Assembly: GCF_047495875.1 (NCBI RefSeq)
Contig: NC_092460.1
Span: 33,893,054 to 33,957,053, forward strand
Source: Pithys albifrons albifrons
Lineage: Eukaryota > Chordata > Aves > Passeriformes > Thamnophilidae
Direction: 5' to 3'
Length of the DNA stretch: 64,000 bases
The notes below the pieces were generated by a model. That model saw only the letters and a program-made list of their open reading frames with translations, searched no databases and was not told the DNA's origin. Numbering within the stretch: position 1 is the stretch's first letter; every line of letters begins with the position of its first letter. Shown piece by piece: positions 1-14,050 of this stretch. The translations under genes were made by a program, and so were the position numbers.

Positions 1-496
1 TTTTTCTCTGCTTTCTACATTAGAATGTAGGCCTATCTATTTTATAGTCTCCATAGTGACCAGGAAGCTGCTAACAGTATGACATAAGAAATAATCAGAA
101 AACAGAATACTTCCACTTCTGAAAACAAATTATTCTCAAGCAGTTTAGTAATGGTTCCTATTTATTTTTATTTATTTCACCTAACAATATTTTAGGAAAT
201 TAATATCTAGGTTTATAAAGATTCAACAGCATAGCTACTCCAACTGAAAATCTGAAAGCTGTAAAAACCTCCCACTGCCCACATGAGGTCCACCAGCAAT
301 TATGAGAAAACTAAACTTGACATTTCCAATATTTTTTAAGGTTTAAAAGAAACAAAACAGACACACAGTATTCACAAAGCAAAAATGATCTTTCATTTTT
401 TTCTTAACCTTCCATTTACAATCTTTGTCTTAATTAATGTAATGAACTTACTTTAGGAGCATAAGTGCCATCAGCTTTCAAGGGGAATCATAATTT

Positions 497-516
497 CAAA
501 TCACTTAAGTGATTTG
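497..516. other. Perfect 20-bp palindrome with NK2-like half sites
   Basis: CAAATCACTT is followed directly by its exact reverse complement AAGTGATTTG. With one mismatch the symmetry extends to 26 bases (494-519). Each arm contains CACTT, the core recognised by NK2-class homeodomain proteins. Function is inferred. Confidence 0.8.
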
Positions 517-1734
517 GAAAACTCTCCCTTTCTATGTTCCATGTTACAGGGGCTGCAGGGCAGGTATTACCACAAAGCTGTGTAGTTTATGGTGGCTGTC
601 AACCTGGCACCTTCAGGAAGATGAAATACATATCCCATAAGGCTTCCCAGTGGACACTGTTCATCTTACAATTTAAAATGTCTTTGCATCTATCTTATAT
701 TTAAATAGGTCTTTTGTCTATAGGTTTTCCTCATTTCCACAGTTGTTCATAAGTGGTGGACAAGATCCCAAGGAGATTTAAAAGAAACAGTGAAGAATAC
801 AGTTAGCAAAAGAGAGACTATATAGAAGAGCACAGAGGAGGAAAAGAGGTGGAAAAGGATAAATAGATCATTAGAAGAATCAACAAGGACACATAATCCA
901 AGGAGGGATAAAAGCAATGAAGGGTGTCACATAAACCAACCAAAAAAGATGTACATCCAGAGGCCATGGTTCTGCAATTAAATCCATGCAAACCAACTGC
1001 TATCCTTACACAGATTATTTTTTCCCCAGGACTGTAGTTTTAATGATGACAAGGGAATGAAACGTAATGGAGAGTGAAGAAGTTAGTGAACGGATCAGAA
1101 GAGTCAGCTGAAGAGGTCATCGTGGCAGAGGAGTAAGAATTGTACCCAAATTGGGTGAACTAAACACGGTGAACAGAGGTGCACACATTTTTTTCTTGTT
1201 ACTGTGACCATGCTGTAGCCAAGTGAAGTACATTCAAGTCAAATATTGGTTTGGCTTTGTTGAAATGATATATTTGGAAATCTATGATCTGTATTTTGGA
1301 AGTATTTCCAATTATTAGACTTACAGAATCCTGGTGACATCTAGTTCTCCCTCTAAAGTATTAATACTTTGCTTGATAATGGAATTTTATTTATTTTTGG
1401 CAATCATTACTAGCTCTTGTCCTTCAGGTTCTATTTTTTTTGACATTAAAGTGCTGTATCTAATTAATGCTCTTTTCTTGATGAAGCAGTAAATACACTA
1501 GCAGTGGTTTCAGTGGGAAAACTTACAGGTATTTCCAGTGTTTGTCATCCATGAACCTGGCTGAAAATGTTTAGAAGCTCAAAAAACCCCAACTATCTGC
1601 CATATGAACTCTGCTACATCAGACACTTTCCTTTCTTCTACCTTTTTCCTCCATATGTAAAACTGAAACAATAATAAATATTTCCTGTAGCTTAGGGCAT
1701 TTTATATAATTGATGTAAAAAGCCTGGAGATTAT

Positions 1735-1935
1735 TGGACAAAAGCCTCATAGCGGTTGTACTTTCATTTTTATTGATGCAATAAATACTCAGCCCTTATA
1801 TTACTCTTCCATTACTCCGTGGGGAACCACAGCCCAATCACCTGAAACCGGAAATTGGGAACTTTCTCATATATCAAGCGCCACCCCACAATATCTGACA
1901 GCAACACTGAAATGTACTTTGATTTTTTCCAACTA
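1735..1935. promoter_or_regulatory. Candidate conserved noncoding element
   Basis: Repeat-free, with several CpGs in an otherwise CpG-poor intron. It includes TGATGCAAT (1774-1782), a C/EBP-ATF composite-like site. Assigned on composition only. Confidence 0.25.
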
Positions 1936-4009
1936 CCATGATACTCAGACTGCTGACACAACTGCACAAGCAAGAGAAAATTTCAAACCTTTCCAAGGTT
2001 TGGAGATGAGCTGGAAGAAACTGTTCAGTTGCATTCACACAAAAGGCGTAACTTGTAATGCATTTAGCACTGTTTTCTAACTTTATCCTCTGGGATTTGC
2101 AGTATGTACGACCAGATCTTTGAAGGATTTAAAGTATCTACAGGTATAAGCAGGTGCCTAGCAGGATTTTTGAAAATGCACAATAAAATATATCCATTTA
2201 ATTCCCACTGGCTTCATTATAGGTCCTTAAAATAAAGAGCTGGAACCAGCCCTTTGTGACTGGGTGACCCTCTGTGCTTCTTCAACAGACCATTATCAGA
2301 TATCTACAGTACAGAGCACAATCTGATAACTGATGCTTTCAAACAAATATTTCTCCTCTGGCTGTTCTGCATTCCAGCCCATCCCCAAACACACAGCACA
2401 GGTTTAGTATTTCTTTGTGCTTATCCCACCATTTCTACTTGATTTATTACAAATCAAAGAATTATATGCAAACTGTGGATCTGCTTGTAGTAAAAAATAT
2501 ATGAGAAACTGTTGTGAGTGAAATTTTAGAACATTTTTATTACTGAATGTCAAAGAGGAATTTTTTTTTTAAATCTTCTGCACTACAGATTTTTGTGCTA
2601 CAGATTTTGGGTTCATTTTTTGCCCACCTCTCTGTCCCGTTTCTTGCAATGAAGTGTTCCCCCATATATAAAAGTAATTTGTAAATTCTATCTTAAATAT
2701 AGTAAAATAGTAACAATTACTTTGTAATGGGTAAATGTGGTTAGTGACACAATTCAGGACACCCATACTCAGAGCAGATCTCTCCTGCTGCTTCTTTCTC
2801 CAGCCAAACTCATTTTAAGAAAATAACGCAATATAGGATTACATCAATTTGCTCTCTAAACACTTAACAAACAAAACTGGCATCCTGAGAACTCCTAATA
2901 TGTTAGCTATAACCTGCAAAAACAAAGAACATGTTGTACTATAACAGCCTTGTTATCTTCATGCTAGTAATCTTCATGCTTAAAAATAATAAATAAAGCT
3001 CTGCAAAAGCACTTTTAAGACTTTTATGAGCTCTTCCCTGAGGGACTAAAGATCACCCTTAAGACCTTGCTAAACAAAAATAAGACTGCTTATCAAAACA
3101 GCTTGGTAGAGTCTTCAGCATACATTAAATCCTTCTAATAGTTTGGAAATAGTGCAGTATAAAACGATTATCTTTGTAAAAATACAAGCTTACTAACCAT
3201 GTACAACAACTCTGGTTTTGAAAGTGTAATAAAACCTATGTTGAGTGTCAAAAACAGTTTGATCACCAGCTTTCTTACTATGAAACAAACCCATTGTCTG
3301 TGCTAACTCCTTGAAAGAAGGGGAGAGGACCATCTGAACAGCATTTTGTAATATGACAGAAGGAATGCCATAGGCCAGCAGTGGCTCCCAGACTGTTCCC
3401 GGCTTTCATATTTTAATTCACCACAATTTTCAGATGGAAAGGTCTGTCAGATTACTTAATCTGTTTTCTGGAATCACAGATATATTTCACCTCATTCCTC
3501 TGGCTGGGTGGCTGAGAGGAGAGTAAGGACAAGTCAAATAAGGTTTGGTTAAAACTGCCTCCTCTGTGCTGAGGCTGATTTGGAGGATTTAGTTCTCCAG
3601 AGAATGACCCTTCAAACTGGGGAACAAAAGAAAAAAAGAACATCCTGCACCCACAAAGGCCCATGCTCATGTTCATACTAAGGCAGAGCGATTCTGCCAA
3701 GTGCCAAAAGCAGCTTTGCAGCAAAACGGCACACTCTGTTGTGCCCACACATCTGGTGTGGTCCCAGCTGTTTCTTTCAGGTTAGCAAAATGTCTCAGAC
3801 AGTGAAGTTTCCCACTCCTCCTGTGAATATTCTACACAGTAAAACCCCCCAAATCTTCGATGCTTTGAAACGCTGCCTCAGACTCACTTCCTTTCAATGC
3901 AAAATTCTTCTTATACAGCTGCTTCCTCCAGCACTCTGGACTGTTCTTCACTTGTGTTAGAGCCTTTTGGGACAGTCAGCATAAATTTCCTTCACTATTA
4001 CTGGCCATA

Positions 4010-4440
4010 TTTAGCTTTGACTCTTTCAGTTTTCCCTCAAAAATCAGCTTCTACAACTCTTTAATAATTTGCTGTTTACATCTGAAATCCCTACAAATTG
4101 CTGACTTTTCTATTGTGGCCAAAATTGGACACATTATTCCATACGCAATCTTAGAAGAGCTACGAGGAGGACAATGACCTTGTTACCACCTTTTTTGCTG
4201 TCTTGCTACAAGACAAGCTCTTATCTAATTTGTTTTAACACACCTAAGTATTTTGCAGTGTTACTGTTTTCCAAGTGCCTTACCCCTACTGATGATTTGG
4301 ATTTTTGATTACGTGATCCAGCTGTTTCAATGTGTAGTCCTGTTTCTTTTGGTATTGGGGTTTTTCATTCTCCCTGGAGTACCACTGGCAACTTAATGAT
4401 CTTATTGTAGTTCACTTGTTCAAACTTCTGTATCAAGAAC
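4010..4440 (-). repeat. Highly diverged CR1 LINE fragment (antisense reading)
   Basis: Read left to right it resembles the reverse complement of CR1. CCAAAATTGGACACATTATT at about 4120 corresponds to the common CAGAACTGGACACAGTACTC, and TCCCTGGAGTACCACTGGCA at about 4372 to the CCCTGGGGGACACCACT segment. The order and spacing of these landmarks fit one old insertion, on the opposite strand to the copy at 5011. Heavy divergence makes the limits approximate. Confidence 0.55.
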
Positions 4441-5010
4441 TAGACAGCTTACAGCAAGCAAAGGACTACCTTATATAAGCATATTCCTTTCAGTCCATGT
4501 TTTTTTCCAGCCACTTGGGAACAGTGGAAGAGACCAATGTTGCTATGTGACTGGGAGCCTTTGACAGGCCAGGGTAAGCAAAAAGGCACAAGGAGGAAGG
4601 AGATCTGTGCAGAGTATATTGCCTGAATTTCTTTCTCGTTTCTACTAAAGGAATTCCTCTGAAAATCTCTTCCATTTTGGAATTTCAGAGAAGGTATCCA
4701 TCTTTTTCTGACACTCAGCATATTTTCCTCTTTTTACAAGTTCAATAAAATCACATTGTAAAAAATGATTCTGCCCTCAACAACTTAATGCAATACTTTT
4801 TTTTTCTTTTTTTATAGTTACTTTACCTGGAATATTCAAATGAGATACATAAAAGACTGCATGAAGGAAGCATGGCTCAATGCTTGCACACTTCTGGACT
4901 GAAATCCATGCAACTTCCAATAATGAGCTCTTTGGGAATTATTTGGTCTTCATACTTTTGAAGATCTTGGCCCACATATGAGTATCAGGAATCTTGCACA
5001 TACCCTACAT

Positions 5011-5417
5011 GAAGGAGGGCCACAAAGCTGGTAAGGAGACTACAGCACCTCCCCTATGAGGACAGAGGCGGAGAGAGACAAGAGAAGACTGTGTGGAGAT
5101 CTCACAGAACCTTCCAGTATCTGAAGGGGCTCTTCATTGGGAACTGCAGTGAAAGGAAAAAGAGTAATTGCTTCAAACTGAGAGGGGAAATTTAGTTTAG
5201 ATATATGGAAGCAATTCTTTACTTTGAGGGTGGTGAGACACTGCAACAGGTTGCCCAGGGAAGCTGTGGCGTTCCCATCTCTGGAATTGTTCAATGCCAG
5301 GTTGGATGGGGCTCTGAGCAATCTGGTCTAGCAGAAGGTATCCCTGTCCATGGCATGGTGTTAGAACTGGATGATCTTTAAGGTCCCTTCCAACCTGGAC
5401 CATCCTATGATTCTCTG
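5011..5417 (+). repeat. CR1 LINE, 5'-truncated, 3' end present
   Basis: Matches the 3' end of avian CR1 retrotransposons along its length. It begins near GAAGGAGGGCCACAAAGCTG, passes GTATCTGAAGGGGCTC and CTTTGAGGGTGGTGAGACAC, then CAACAGGTTGCCCAGGGAAG, and ends with GATCTTTAAGGTCCCTTCCA and CATCCTATGATTCTCTG. The terminal ATGATTCT motif is the usual CR1 end. It is shorter than the consensus because of internal deletions, and it lacks the reverse transcriptase region. It sits antisense to SOX5. This is one of the clearest repeats in the window and a main reason for calling the genome avian. Confidence 0.93.
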
Positions 5418-7831
5418 AAGGGCAGCTGTGTGGCAAAATCCACTACACTTTTAAAATAATCATGTTCTGCTTTATACGTGTTGTATATTTTTCACAAGCC
5501 TTCTAATCTGACATCTATTTATCTACATTTACCTTGTATTCGTTCCTCTTCAAAAGACTGTAACTAGACTTACAGGATGATAACTATCAAAAGACTCTTT
5601 GCCTTCACAGAGATTAGGATCACACTATTGTTTTGGTTGGTTCTTTTTTATATGAAAGCAATCTTCTGGAAGTTTTCATTTGCAAGAAAGGCTAGAAAAC
5701 ATAACTGTATTAAAATGGAATAGCTACCCAAGAAATAGCCCCGTTGTCTCCACTGGAGTCTATTGCAACATAAGACATCACATTAAGAATAGGAGATTTG
5801 GAAAAAATTCTCTTGGTTCAAAATGTTTGTCTCATATATTTCTGCATTGTGTATCATCCAGCCCATGGGACTCATGGATTTGCTTCTATCCAAGTTCTCT
5901 GTTCTTTTACCTGCTTTGTACAGACCTCACCAGTTACTTTGCCCACTACTTACTCTTTTACAGTTCTTAGGTAATGACCACACAAACAATAATTTATGGG
6001 ATTTTTCTAAGCTGTAACTGGTTTAAAACATTTTTAAGCATTATTAAAAACTTTTTCCCTCCAAAATTAATTTCACCTGTTCTTCTCCTCATGTATTTTA
6101 TAACTTGATTTTCTTTCTATCAACAACTGTTCCATAATTTTAGTGAAAAAGAATTTGGAAGTCTGGTGTAAACCAAAGTAACTTTCTTACCTTTGGAGAA
6201 AAGATTGCACAGAAAATAAAAAAGAAGATATATATTCTGAGTTTATAAATACATTCACAGAAAGTCAGTTCCACAGAACATGTTTACAAAGAAGGAATGG
6301 AACTTATTTGGATCTTATGCACTTCAGAGGATGGTGTTTGATCAGATACTGTTAAATAAATCAGGATAATTAATAAAAATTTAGTATGACAAAAGTCAAT
6401 CCACATAACACTAGTGCATAAACATAACATAGGTTAGAGCTACTCCGAATTTCTTTTAACTAATCCCCAGGACATACCTTTGTGGCATTGCATATTGGGC
6501 AAGTCAGGAAATTACATGGGCTTGCTTGCTGGGTTCCAAAGCACAGTAAAGGCAGAGCATATTCAGCATCCAAGGGTTACCAAGAACCCGTTCTCTGTTT
6601 GCTCTTCTGGGTCTTAGTTACTTCAAATGGTAACATTATGTTCTGCTCTGGGGAGCAGCATGATGTCATTTTATCATTTAAGTCCCATTCTAAAGCTCAT
6701 TCAAGCAGAGATTAAACAAGACTTTAAAATGCACATAGACCCTGCAGAGAGGAGCCAGTTTAGACTGTGGTTGAGTGATGCAAAAAACCCCAATAAATTG
6801 TAATTTATGACAGATTCACAGTTCTCACTCTGCAGTTATTCTTTCTACTGTTCCTGGAAACTGCAGTCAGTAGCATTCATTGTCTACTATGAAGAGACCT
6901 TTGTGACAAGATGATATCAAGAGATGTTGTGACACTCCTGATTAAGAATTACACAGTAAGTAAACCATACAGAAATGCTAATTTTCCTTCCCTTTCTCAT
7001 CACTTACCTAAATTATTCTTAGTAATACAAATGATCTTTAGTAGCTTTAAGGCAGTTCATTCTCTCATTCTCTTACGCCATTTTGTTAAAGAAATCATAT
7101 TCCTGTAGCTGAATAAGTGCATTATGTATTTTCCTTAACAATTAATTTTGTGCACTATTGTACGGCATGTTCACAAACAAATAAACCAAAAACCCCAAAA
7201 ACCTCAATTTTTCTACATCACAGCCAACTACCCACCATCAGGAGAGAATGAATAACTTCTGCTGGAAATAGTCTTTCTTCTCCAAGCTCCTCTTTGAATC
7301 ACTGACTTCTGAGTATTCCCTGCAGTTTTCAGTCATCATGAAGTGATGCTGAAAAACCCACAGAACTGCCCAACCCAAATAAGACAGAGACAATTTTGTC
7401 CACTTTGGCTGGAAAGAATGTCAGCGTACTTTATGATGAGGAAGTACTGCTTGACTAACAGAGCATGGTCTTACAAAACTTGCCCTTTTCTGACCTTCCT
7501 GAGCTTACTTAGAAAGTGGATCTCAGGATATGATCCAAGCAGGTATCACTGTGCCTACCAGCACTAAGCTGATGTACAGAAGGTTTCTAACAAAAAATTC
7601 TCTGCAATCCATTCATTATACTTAGCAACATCAAACAGGGAAAAATAATTAAAAAGCTCCTATTGAGCACCTAGAAACCTTGAGTGCAGACAGGGGGTGA
7701 ACACAAAGACAGGGTATTTGGTTGTGAGAGTGACATATTATATATATTTATTTATATATCTACTCATACAAATTTAAAGAAATTACAGTACATTTTGAAG
7801 AGGTTTCTTATTTTCTTCCTTCTATTTCAGT

Positions 7832-7853
7832 CTATGAGTGTCTACACTCATAG
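7832..7853. other. 10-bp perfect inverted repeat, 2-nt loop
   Basis: CTATGAGTGT, CT, ACACTCATAG. It directly follows a pyrimidine run ending in CAG. No neighbouring mobile element is recognised. Confidence 0.8.
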
Positions 7854-10800
7854 TGTACATATTAAACATACTCAAAGGAGTTACATAAAATGTCTTGATT
7901 TAAGTTTTTTTAATCTTCAGATGTACAAGTATGTGGAGATAATATATTTGAAAAATAAATTGCCTGGACAGATTCAATTACGTGAAGTAAGAGTGAAAAT
8001 CACATGCAAATGACATTACAAATGGGAACTATGGTGAGAGCTTATTTGTACTGAACAAGATACAAGGAGGCAAAAGTAAGACACGTAAGACTGGTCCCTG
8101 TGAAAAGCATCCAATCTTCCTTACAGCATTTTTGACAGTATTGGATGTTGCACTTATACACATACAAAAGCTCCTCTCAATACATTTGATATTACATCTC
8201 TGATATTCAAATATTACATAGGGTCTCATAACTTCAGGTTCAAAGAAACTTTGGAAAATAGCAGGTCCAAGGAATATGTTACAATGGCACTCTGCTGCCA
8301 CTTTTGATACACCTGACCACTGACTGCTTTCCTGAGTAGTTAATGGAATACATTATACATTCATGGCTATTAATATGAGTCATAGCTACAGCATGAACAT
8401 TTTCTTTCTTTCATCAGTATCATGTATTAATTGAGAAGCATGGCTGTGTCCTTCACAGAAATGTATGTTACTTTCTTCCTTCTAACAAGTCCTTATGTTA
8501 AAGAAAAATTAAAAAAAATGGAAGAAGCACACACCTACTCTGCCAGCTGTCCTGTCTTTAAACCAGGTTGTACACAACCTTATCATGACATCAGTTTTAT
8601 CTGATTATTTAGGAATCAGATTCATAACACAAGAAAGTATTTACACTGTAGGTTCAAATTCACATCAAGCCTATAAAAATCAAGATAGTGCTATCATATA
8701 AAAGAGCTGGTAATGTGAAAAGGTTACAGGATATATAAATCAGTTACTCAAATCAGCCCAAACATCATCTTCAGAGAAGAAAACCTTGGATTAGGAAGGC
8801 CCACAGAACAGAACAAGCGATGCACAAGTCGCATTTTTAGTGACTAAACAGAGAACTTCTGAGGACTGTCTGTAAAACCCCATCTTTTCGTAAACTGTTT
8901 TTTCATTAAGATAGTAATTATTGGCATCCTTCTCCAGATTTCACTACCCATTTGTTCTCTAAAGAGCTGGCCAGACACTGAAGGATTAGCAAGAGTTTCA
9001 GAAGATCTCCAGGCATTTACCTCCACAAGTTATTATCAGAGAAAAATGTGATTTTCAGAAGACTAAACTGTTCTGGAAACCTCACTTCCTGAACATATTC
9101 CATTTCAAGTCTTTGTGTTTATTAATTTTCATGTCAGCTATTACTCACTTAAACAAAAAGTCAAACTTTCTTTCTTGGAATGTTCCTTGGACCGTTAGTA
9201 CCAGAGAGCTCAGCTTACACACAGTGTGCACTCAATAAAATACAGACAGAATTAGGTGTGACTATGTCTCAAAACAACTAGTTAAGTTTATTTTAGACTT
9301 TCCTCAATTAAATACTGATGAAAAGAATACTCTTACAATATCCAGTGAAGGCACTAATAAAAAAAAATGGAAAAGAGACAGCAACAAACACCTTTGGCCA
9401 TTGCTGGTTGTTCTTATGACTGCAAGGCTGCATCAATTTGAGACTGTCACAGATTAGCAAAAGCTTGCATGAAAGTATCTGTGCTCTGCTTTTGTAACAG
9501 GTGAACCTCCAACAATGTATGGGGATAAGTAGAAGAGTGACTTTAAAATGTCACCTTTATTCAACATATTTGTTCCAGATGTATTTTGAGTCATGTATCT
9601 GCTTGCTTTATTGATTAATTTTTTTAATCTGCCATTAGCACGAACAAGTCAATACAGCTACAAAAGAAGGAACTGGACAGTGCTTTGCAGACATATTATC
9701 AACAAAATAGTCAGTTAAGCACCATTTGCAAAATGCTGATTAACTAGGGATGATGTGAAGCAGAGACACAGTCTTATTTTCAAACCCCAGGTTAAGTTAT
9801 AGCATTATAGGCAATTAATAAAAATATCATATTTTTATGCAACTAAATTTGACCTCAAAAGCCACAGCAAGACAGAAAACATAGGGCCCTTCAACGTCAT
9901 TTTTACAGTCATTTATCTGCCTATAACCACACTTTAAAGTGTTCAGGTCAGCTGGTCATGAAGCATGAGCTACACTTCTGACTAGCATGCACCACATTTG
10001 ACTTGAGAGTAAATAAGGGACTGACACTCCATTAACCTTCACAAGTACAATTATTTATCAAAACAGTTCAAAAGTGTACTCGACAGAGAACTGATGAATC
10101 TGGAAGCAAAAAAGGAAACTGTAACAGAACAAACTGATCTTCTGCCAGTGATGAAGAGCTATTGCCTACCACAATCCTGGAGCAAGTCCTACAGTCAGTT
10201 TTACCACCACCATCCATTTTAAGGGACTGTTCCTTAATTCATGTTGGCTTTGACAAAATCTCAGAGCTTTTTCTTTTTCTAACTCCATCTTCTTTCTCGG
10301 AAATAATATATGCTAATATCTCGTAGTTACAGGAATCTTCAAATACTTCCCTCAGAAATACATGCAGAAAATTCAGAAGAGTTCTGACACGTCTGGTCAT
10401 ATCTACTCTTTTCCATTTTTAGTTAGAGCATGAGGACAATGCCTGTTCACAGTATTCCTATTTGGTGAGCTGTCATCTTCTCACCTCCATAGGAACTTTA
10501 TTTCTTTTATCACAGGACCCATGGTGGTTTATAACCCATGTGGTCTTTACATTTTGTTAATTTTGTGAAATTTCTGTAATATTTTTAGGTTGTGAAATTC
10601 CACACCAATTCCTCACTGAAGCATGAGTCTGAGTGGTTGATCAGCAGCTGTCATCTGCCATCAGTTTACTTTGACTTTCTGACTGCAGTACCCCTCTACA
10701 TTTCCAAAGATGGGGGAGTTTGCTCAAAGTCTTACACCAGAAAGTGTCAAGAGGCAGAACGGAAAGAAAATGGCTTCTCCACATGAAGATTCACTTATGA

Positions 10801-10944
10801 TCAACTGGAAAGTTCCTCCATCACTGCCATCTTGTCTTGCATACTGGTTTCCCTCTGGCAGTAAAGCACATCCCTTAGTTCCACTGCATGGGAAGAAATC
10901 ACCAAGTATTCAGCACTGGAGTTGCAGATACCACAGAACAGCTC

Positions 10945-10979
10945 AAAAAAAAAAAAACAAAACAAAAAACAAACCAAAC
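10945..10979. repeat. A/C-rich low-complexity tract
   Basis: A13 followed by CAAAACAAAAAACAAACCAAAC. There is no adjacent recognisable retroelement, and CR1 has no poly-A tail, so it is a simple repeat. Confidence 0.9.
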
Positions 10980-13859
10980 TATTAGCATTCAGCAAATTAA
11001 CTACCTTCTAAGTCTTTGCTCTCCCTTTCAGATCAGTACTTACTTCACTACCTTGTAAAAATACATCAAGTTCCATAAATACAAACAGCCCATCCAGCTG
11101 CCTCACACCTTTTTTCTGGTGGTCACAAGGTAACAATCTCAAAACGTGAAAATCAAGATACAAGGGAGAAAGAACTGCTTCAAGGGGAAGAGGCTTTACT
11201 CTTACCAAGTAGCCCAAAACACAATACAAAGAACTGCTGACTGACATCAATATCATTTTCTACTAAGTGTCATCTAATAAAATGGAAAAATTGACTTGAT
11301 AACTCATTTTTAAAAGAGAATTTATTACATTCATAAAATATAGAAAAGTATAACCCTCATTGCATTAGTTACGTTATTTGAGATTGTACAAACAGTTTAT
11401 TCCTTAAAGATAACAAAAAGAAATGGATTTTGCTTTTAAATCTGTTGCACACTTTATCTTGTATATATGAAAATAATTATATTCAGAGGGCTGACTACTT
11501 TTTGAAATCAGATAATAGATGTCAGGAGGTCCACTGTTTATTTTTTCCCATTGATTTCCAGATCCAATGCCTTAAATTTAAAAGATTTCCTCCCTGACAG
11601 CTCTTTGTCTTGGAAACTCAATGTTTGTTTTTCCCTCTCCCTACAAGAAAAGATTCGGTAGTCAAGACTTCACTGATAATTCTTAGGATATGCAGGAGGC
11701 ACTATAATCCATTTTGCTATTCCAGAGTTTAACAGTCAAAGCTCAGCAAAGCTAAGCAGAACCCAAAACTTGTGTTCTGCCAGTTACCTAAGCAGAACAC
11801 AGTGGCACACAAAGCCTGCCTTCCATCAGAAAAGGATTTAACTGCAAGTTAATTGAACAAAACCACAAAGCACCGTTTATGAAACGGTGACTGAGCTACC
11901 CAGAGTCTGTTTTCACTCAGGATTAGAGTTTTTCAGTTGCATCTCAGATGCACCTGCTGCAGAAATCATCCTTAATGGAAAAGCATCAGTTGTTAAACAG
12001 AAGACATAGTTGTTAAAATTTGAATTATTCCACTAAGTAGTTCTAGAAAACCAACAAAAAATACCCCAAAAAGTAGAAAAATGTGGTGGAGACAAGAACT
12101 CCATGCACTGAAAGAAAAGTCTGAGATGAGGGGATGTGCTACCACCCTTCAAATACAAACACATTTGCTATAGAGGGGAGCACATACCCTGTTGCTGCAG
12201 TGGCTAGGACAAGAATTACTGAGATAAACCTAACACCGAAAAGATCACACAGGAGGAATAACTTCCCAATGGTACAGACAGCAATACCTTGGGACAGACA
12301 GACAGTTAGGTTCTAAGTCTCTTGCACTGAGTAACTTCAAAAAGTTAGACTATTACCTGAAAGAAGTGGAATTGGTACAGCTGATCCCTGGATTGAAGGT
12401 GGGGATGCATGACCTCTCACAATCCTTATCAGCCCTACAGTTCCATGAAGTGCAGGGCTCGCGTATGGTGAGAAAGAGATGGGCTCATTCAGTAGGGGCT
12501 CTATAGGTCTGTAAGGGACTTACTCACTAAGCTGGATCAGGGTTTTTTAGTTGTGTTTTGCTTTGGATTTTTTTTTTTTCAGATAAATCAATAGGCTTGG
12601 GCCATTTTCCAAAGATGTGATTTGCTAAGTTTCAAGCCAAACCTCTCAAGCTTTACACATGAGATAAGTGCTAAACAATGAGCCAGATTCATCAAAGCTT
12701 TATAGACTTACTTAAAAGAAAAAGAAACTGATTCAGCCAACTCATTTCAAGCCAAATCAGGCAGTTGAAAATCTATTCCTGAGATTTGGAAAATCTGTCT
12801 TTTTTAAAAATACTTTTAAAAATATGTTTTGAGAGTCCCTCTTTTGCAGAGGCCTCAGGCAACTCTGTCAAGAATCTGGGTTTTTTCCAGTCTGATTAGG
12901 AGTGGTGTATTCCTTATGTCTATAGGAGATAGCTGAAGTATTGTGTTTGTATATATACACCTACATATTTTTACATAGATATTTACATACACAAATAGCA
13001 TAAGGACTCAAAAACTTTCTATCAAAGGTTTGGTAATTATAGCAGTGGGTTTACTTTCAAAGAGATTAATAATGACTTTGTTTCTTTACTAAAAGGAAAA
13101 AAAAATCAGTGGTAGTGCTGGACACCAACATACTCTATTGATGCGCAAAGCTAAAATCAGTTCCCTGCTCTCAGGCAGGTTTATGAGCCTTAGGACATAC
13201 AATCTACAATACTTCTCAATCCTGACCCTGAGAGTAGTTTCGAGGGGGATGTAAATTCCCATGTTTCTTCAGCTCTTGGCATCTCTACCAAGAAGGATAA
13301 CAACTAAGCCAAACAAGCTAGTTTTGGTGTACACCCCAAAAAATCCTACTGAAAGCACCAAAGTATTTCAAAAAAAGGCATCAAATATTTATTACTAGGA
13401 GAGGTCTGGTATTACCTAACCAGGATGGGTCACAGTATTGATTGGGAACACAGGAAAGCACATACTGCCTAGCCATTCGCAACCCACATCCAGCACCTCT
13501 GAGTAGGAGAAAATCTGGACTGAAAATGCTGTGCTGGGAATGTGTAGATTTCTACACAGGAGCACAGAAGAGGCTTCCATAGTCCTCTTTCTATTCATCT
13601 AGTACATTCACTAATAAATTCAATTTCAGCAGCTGAAAGTTGTTGGCACCACAGTGAAGGGCAAAGGCTCAGACTTAGGTGGCTGCACCTCTAGCCCAGT
13701 ATCAAGCATTTACTGTAAATGTATATGTAAAAACAATGAGAAAATGTTTAAAACTTTGCCACCTTTTCTTTTTCTGTTTTGTTCTTTGCAAGGAAACTAC
13801 TTCTTCCAAGAAGATGGAAAGAGCATGTGACTTTGAACTGGAAAACCTGCAAAGATCAG

Positions 13860-14050
13860 TGAGTTTACCTGCTAATGAGCAACTTGCTATTGAAATGAGC
13901 TCATTAGCGTTCATTTTTGCTGGCTGCTGATCGATTCACGAGCCATTTACGTGGCCTCTGTAAGCTGTACATAAATTATTGAATGCATTGATTTCTACAA
14001 ATAATAAATCGGGAAGTCAGCCCTTTCCGTATCTCTACTACATATGCTTA
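13860..14050. promoter_or_regulatory. Candidate conserved noncoding element with inverted TAATGAG sites
   Basis: Dense, repeat-free sequence. GCTAATGAGC (13871-13880) is inverted perfectly at 13899-13908, and a 12-bp palindrome AATGAGCTCATT lies at 13894-13905. Isolated CpGs (GATCGATTCACGAG, TTTACGTGG, AATCGGG) and homeodomain cores follow. Confidence 0.38.
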
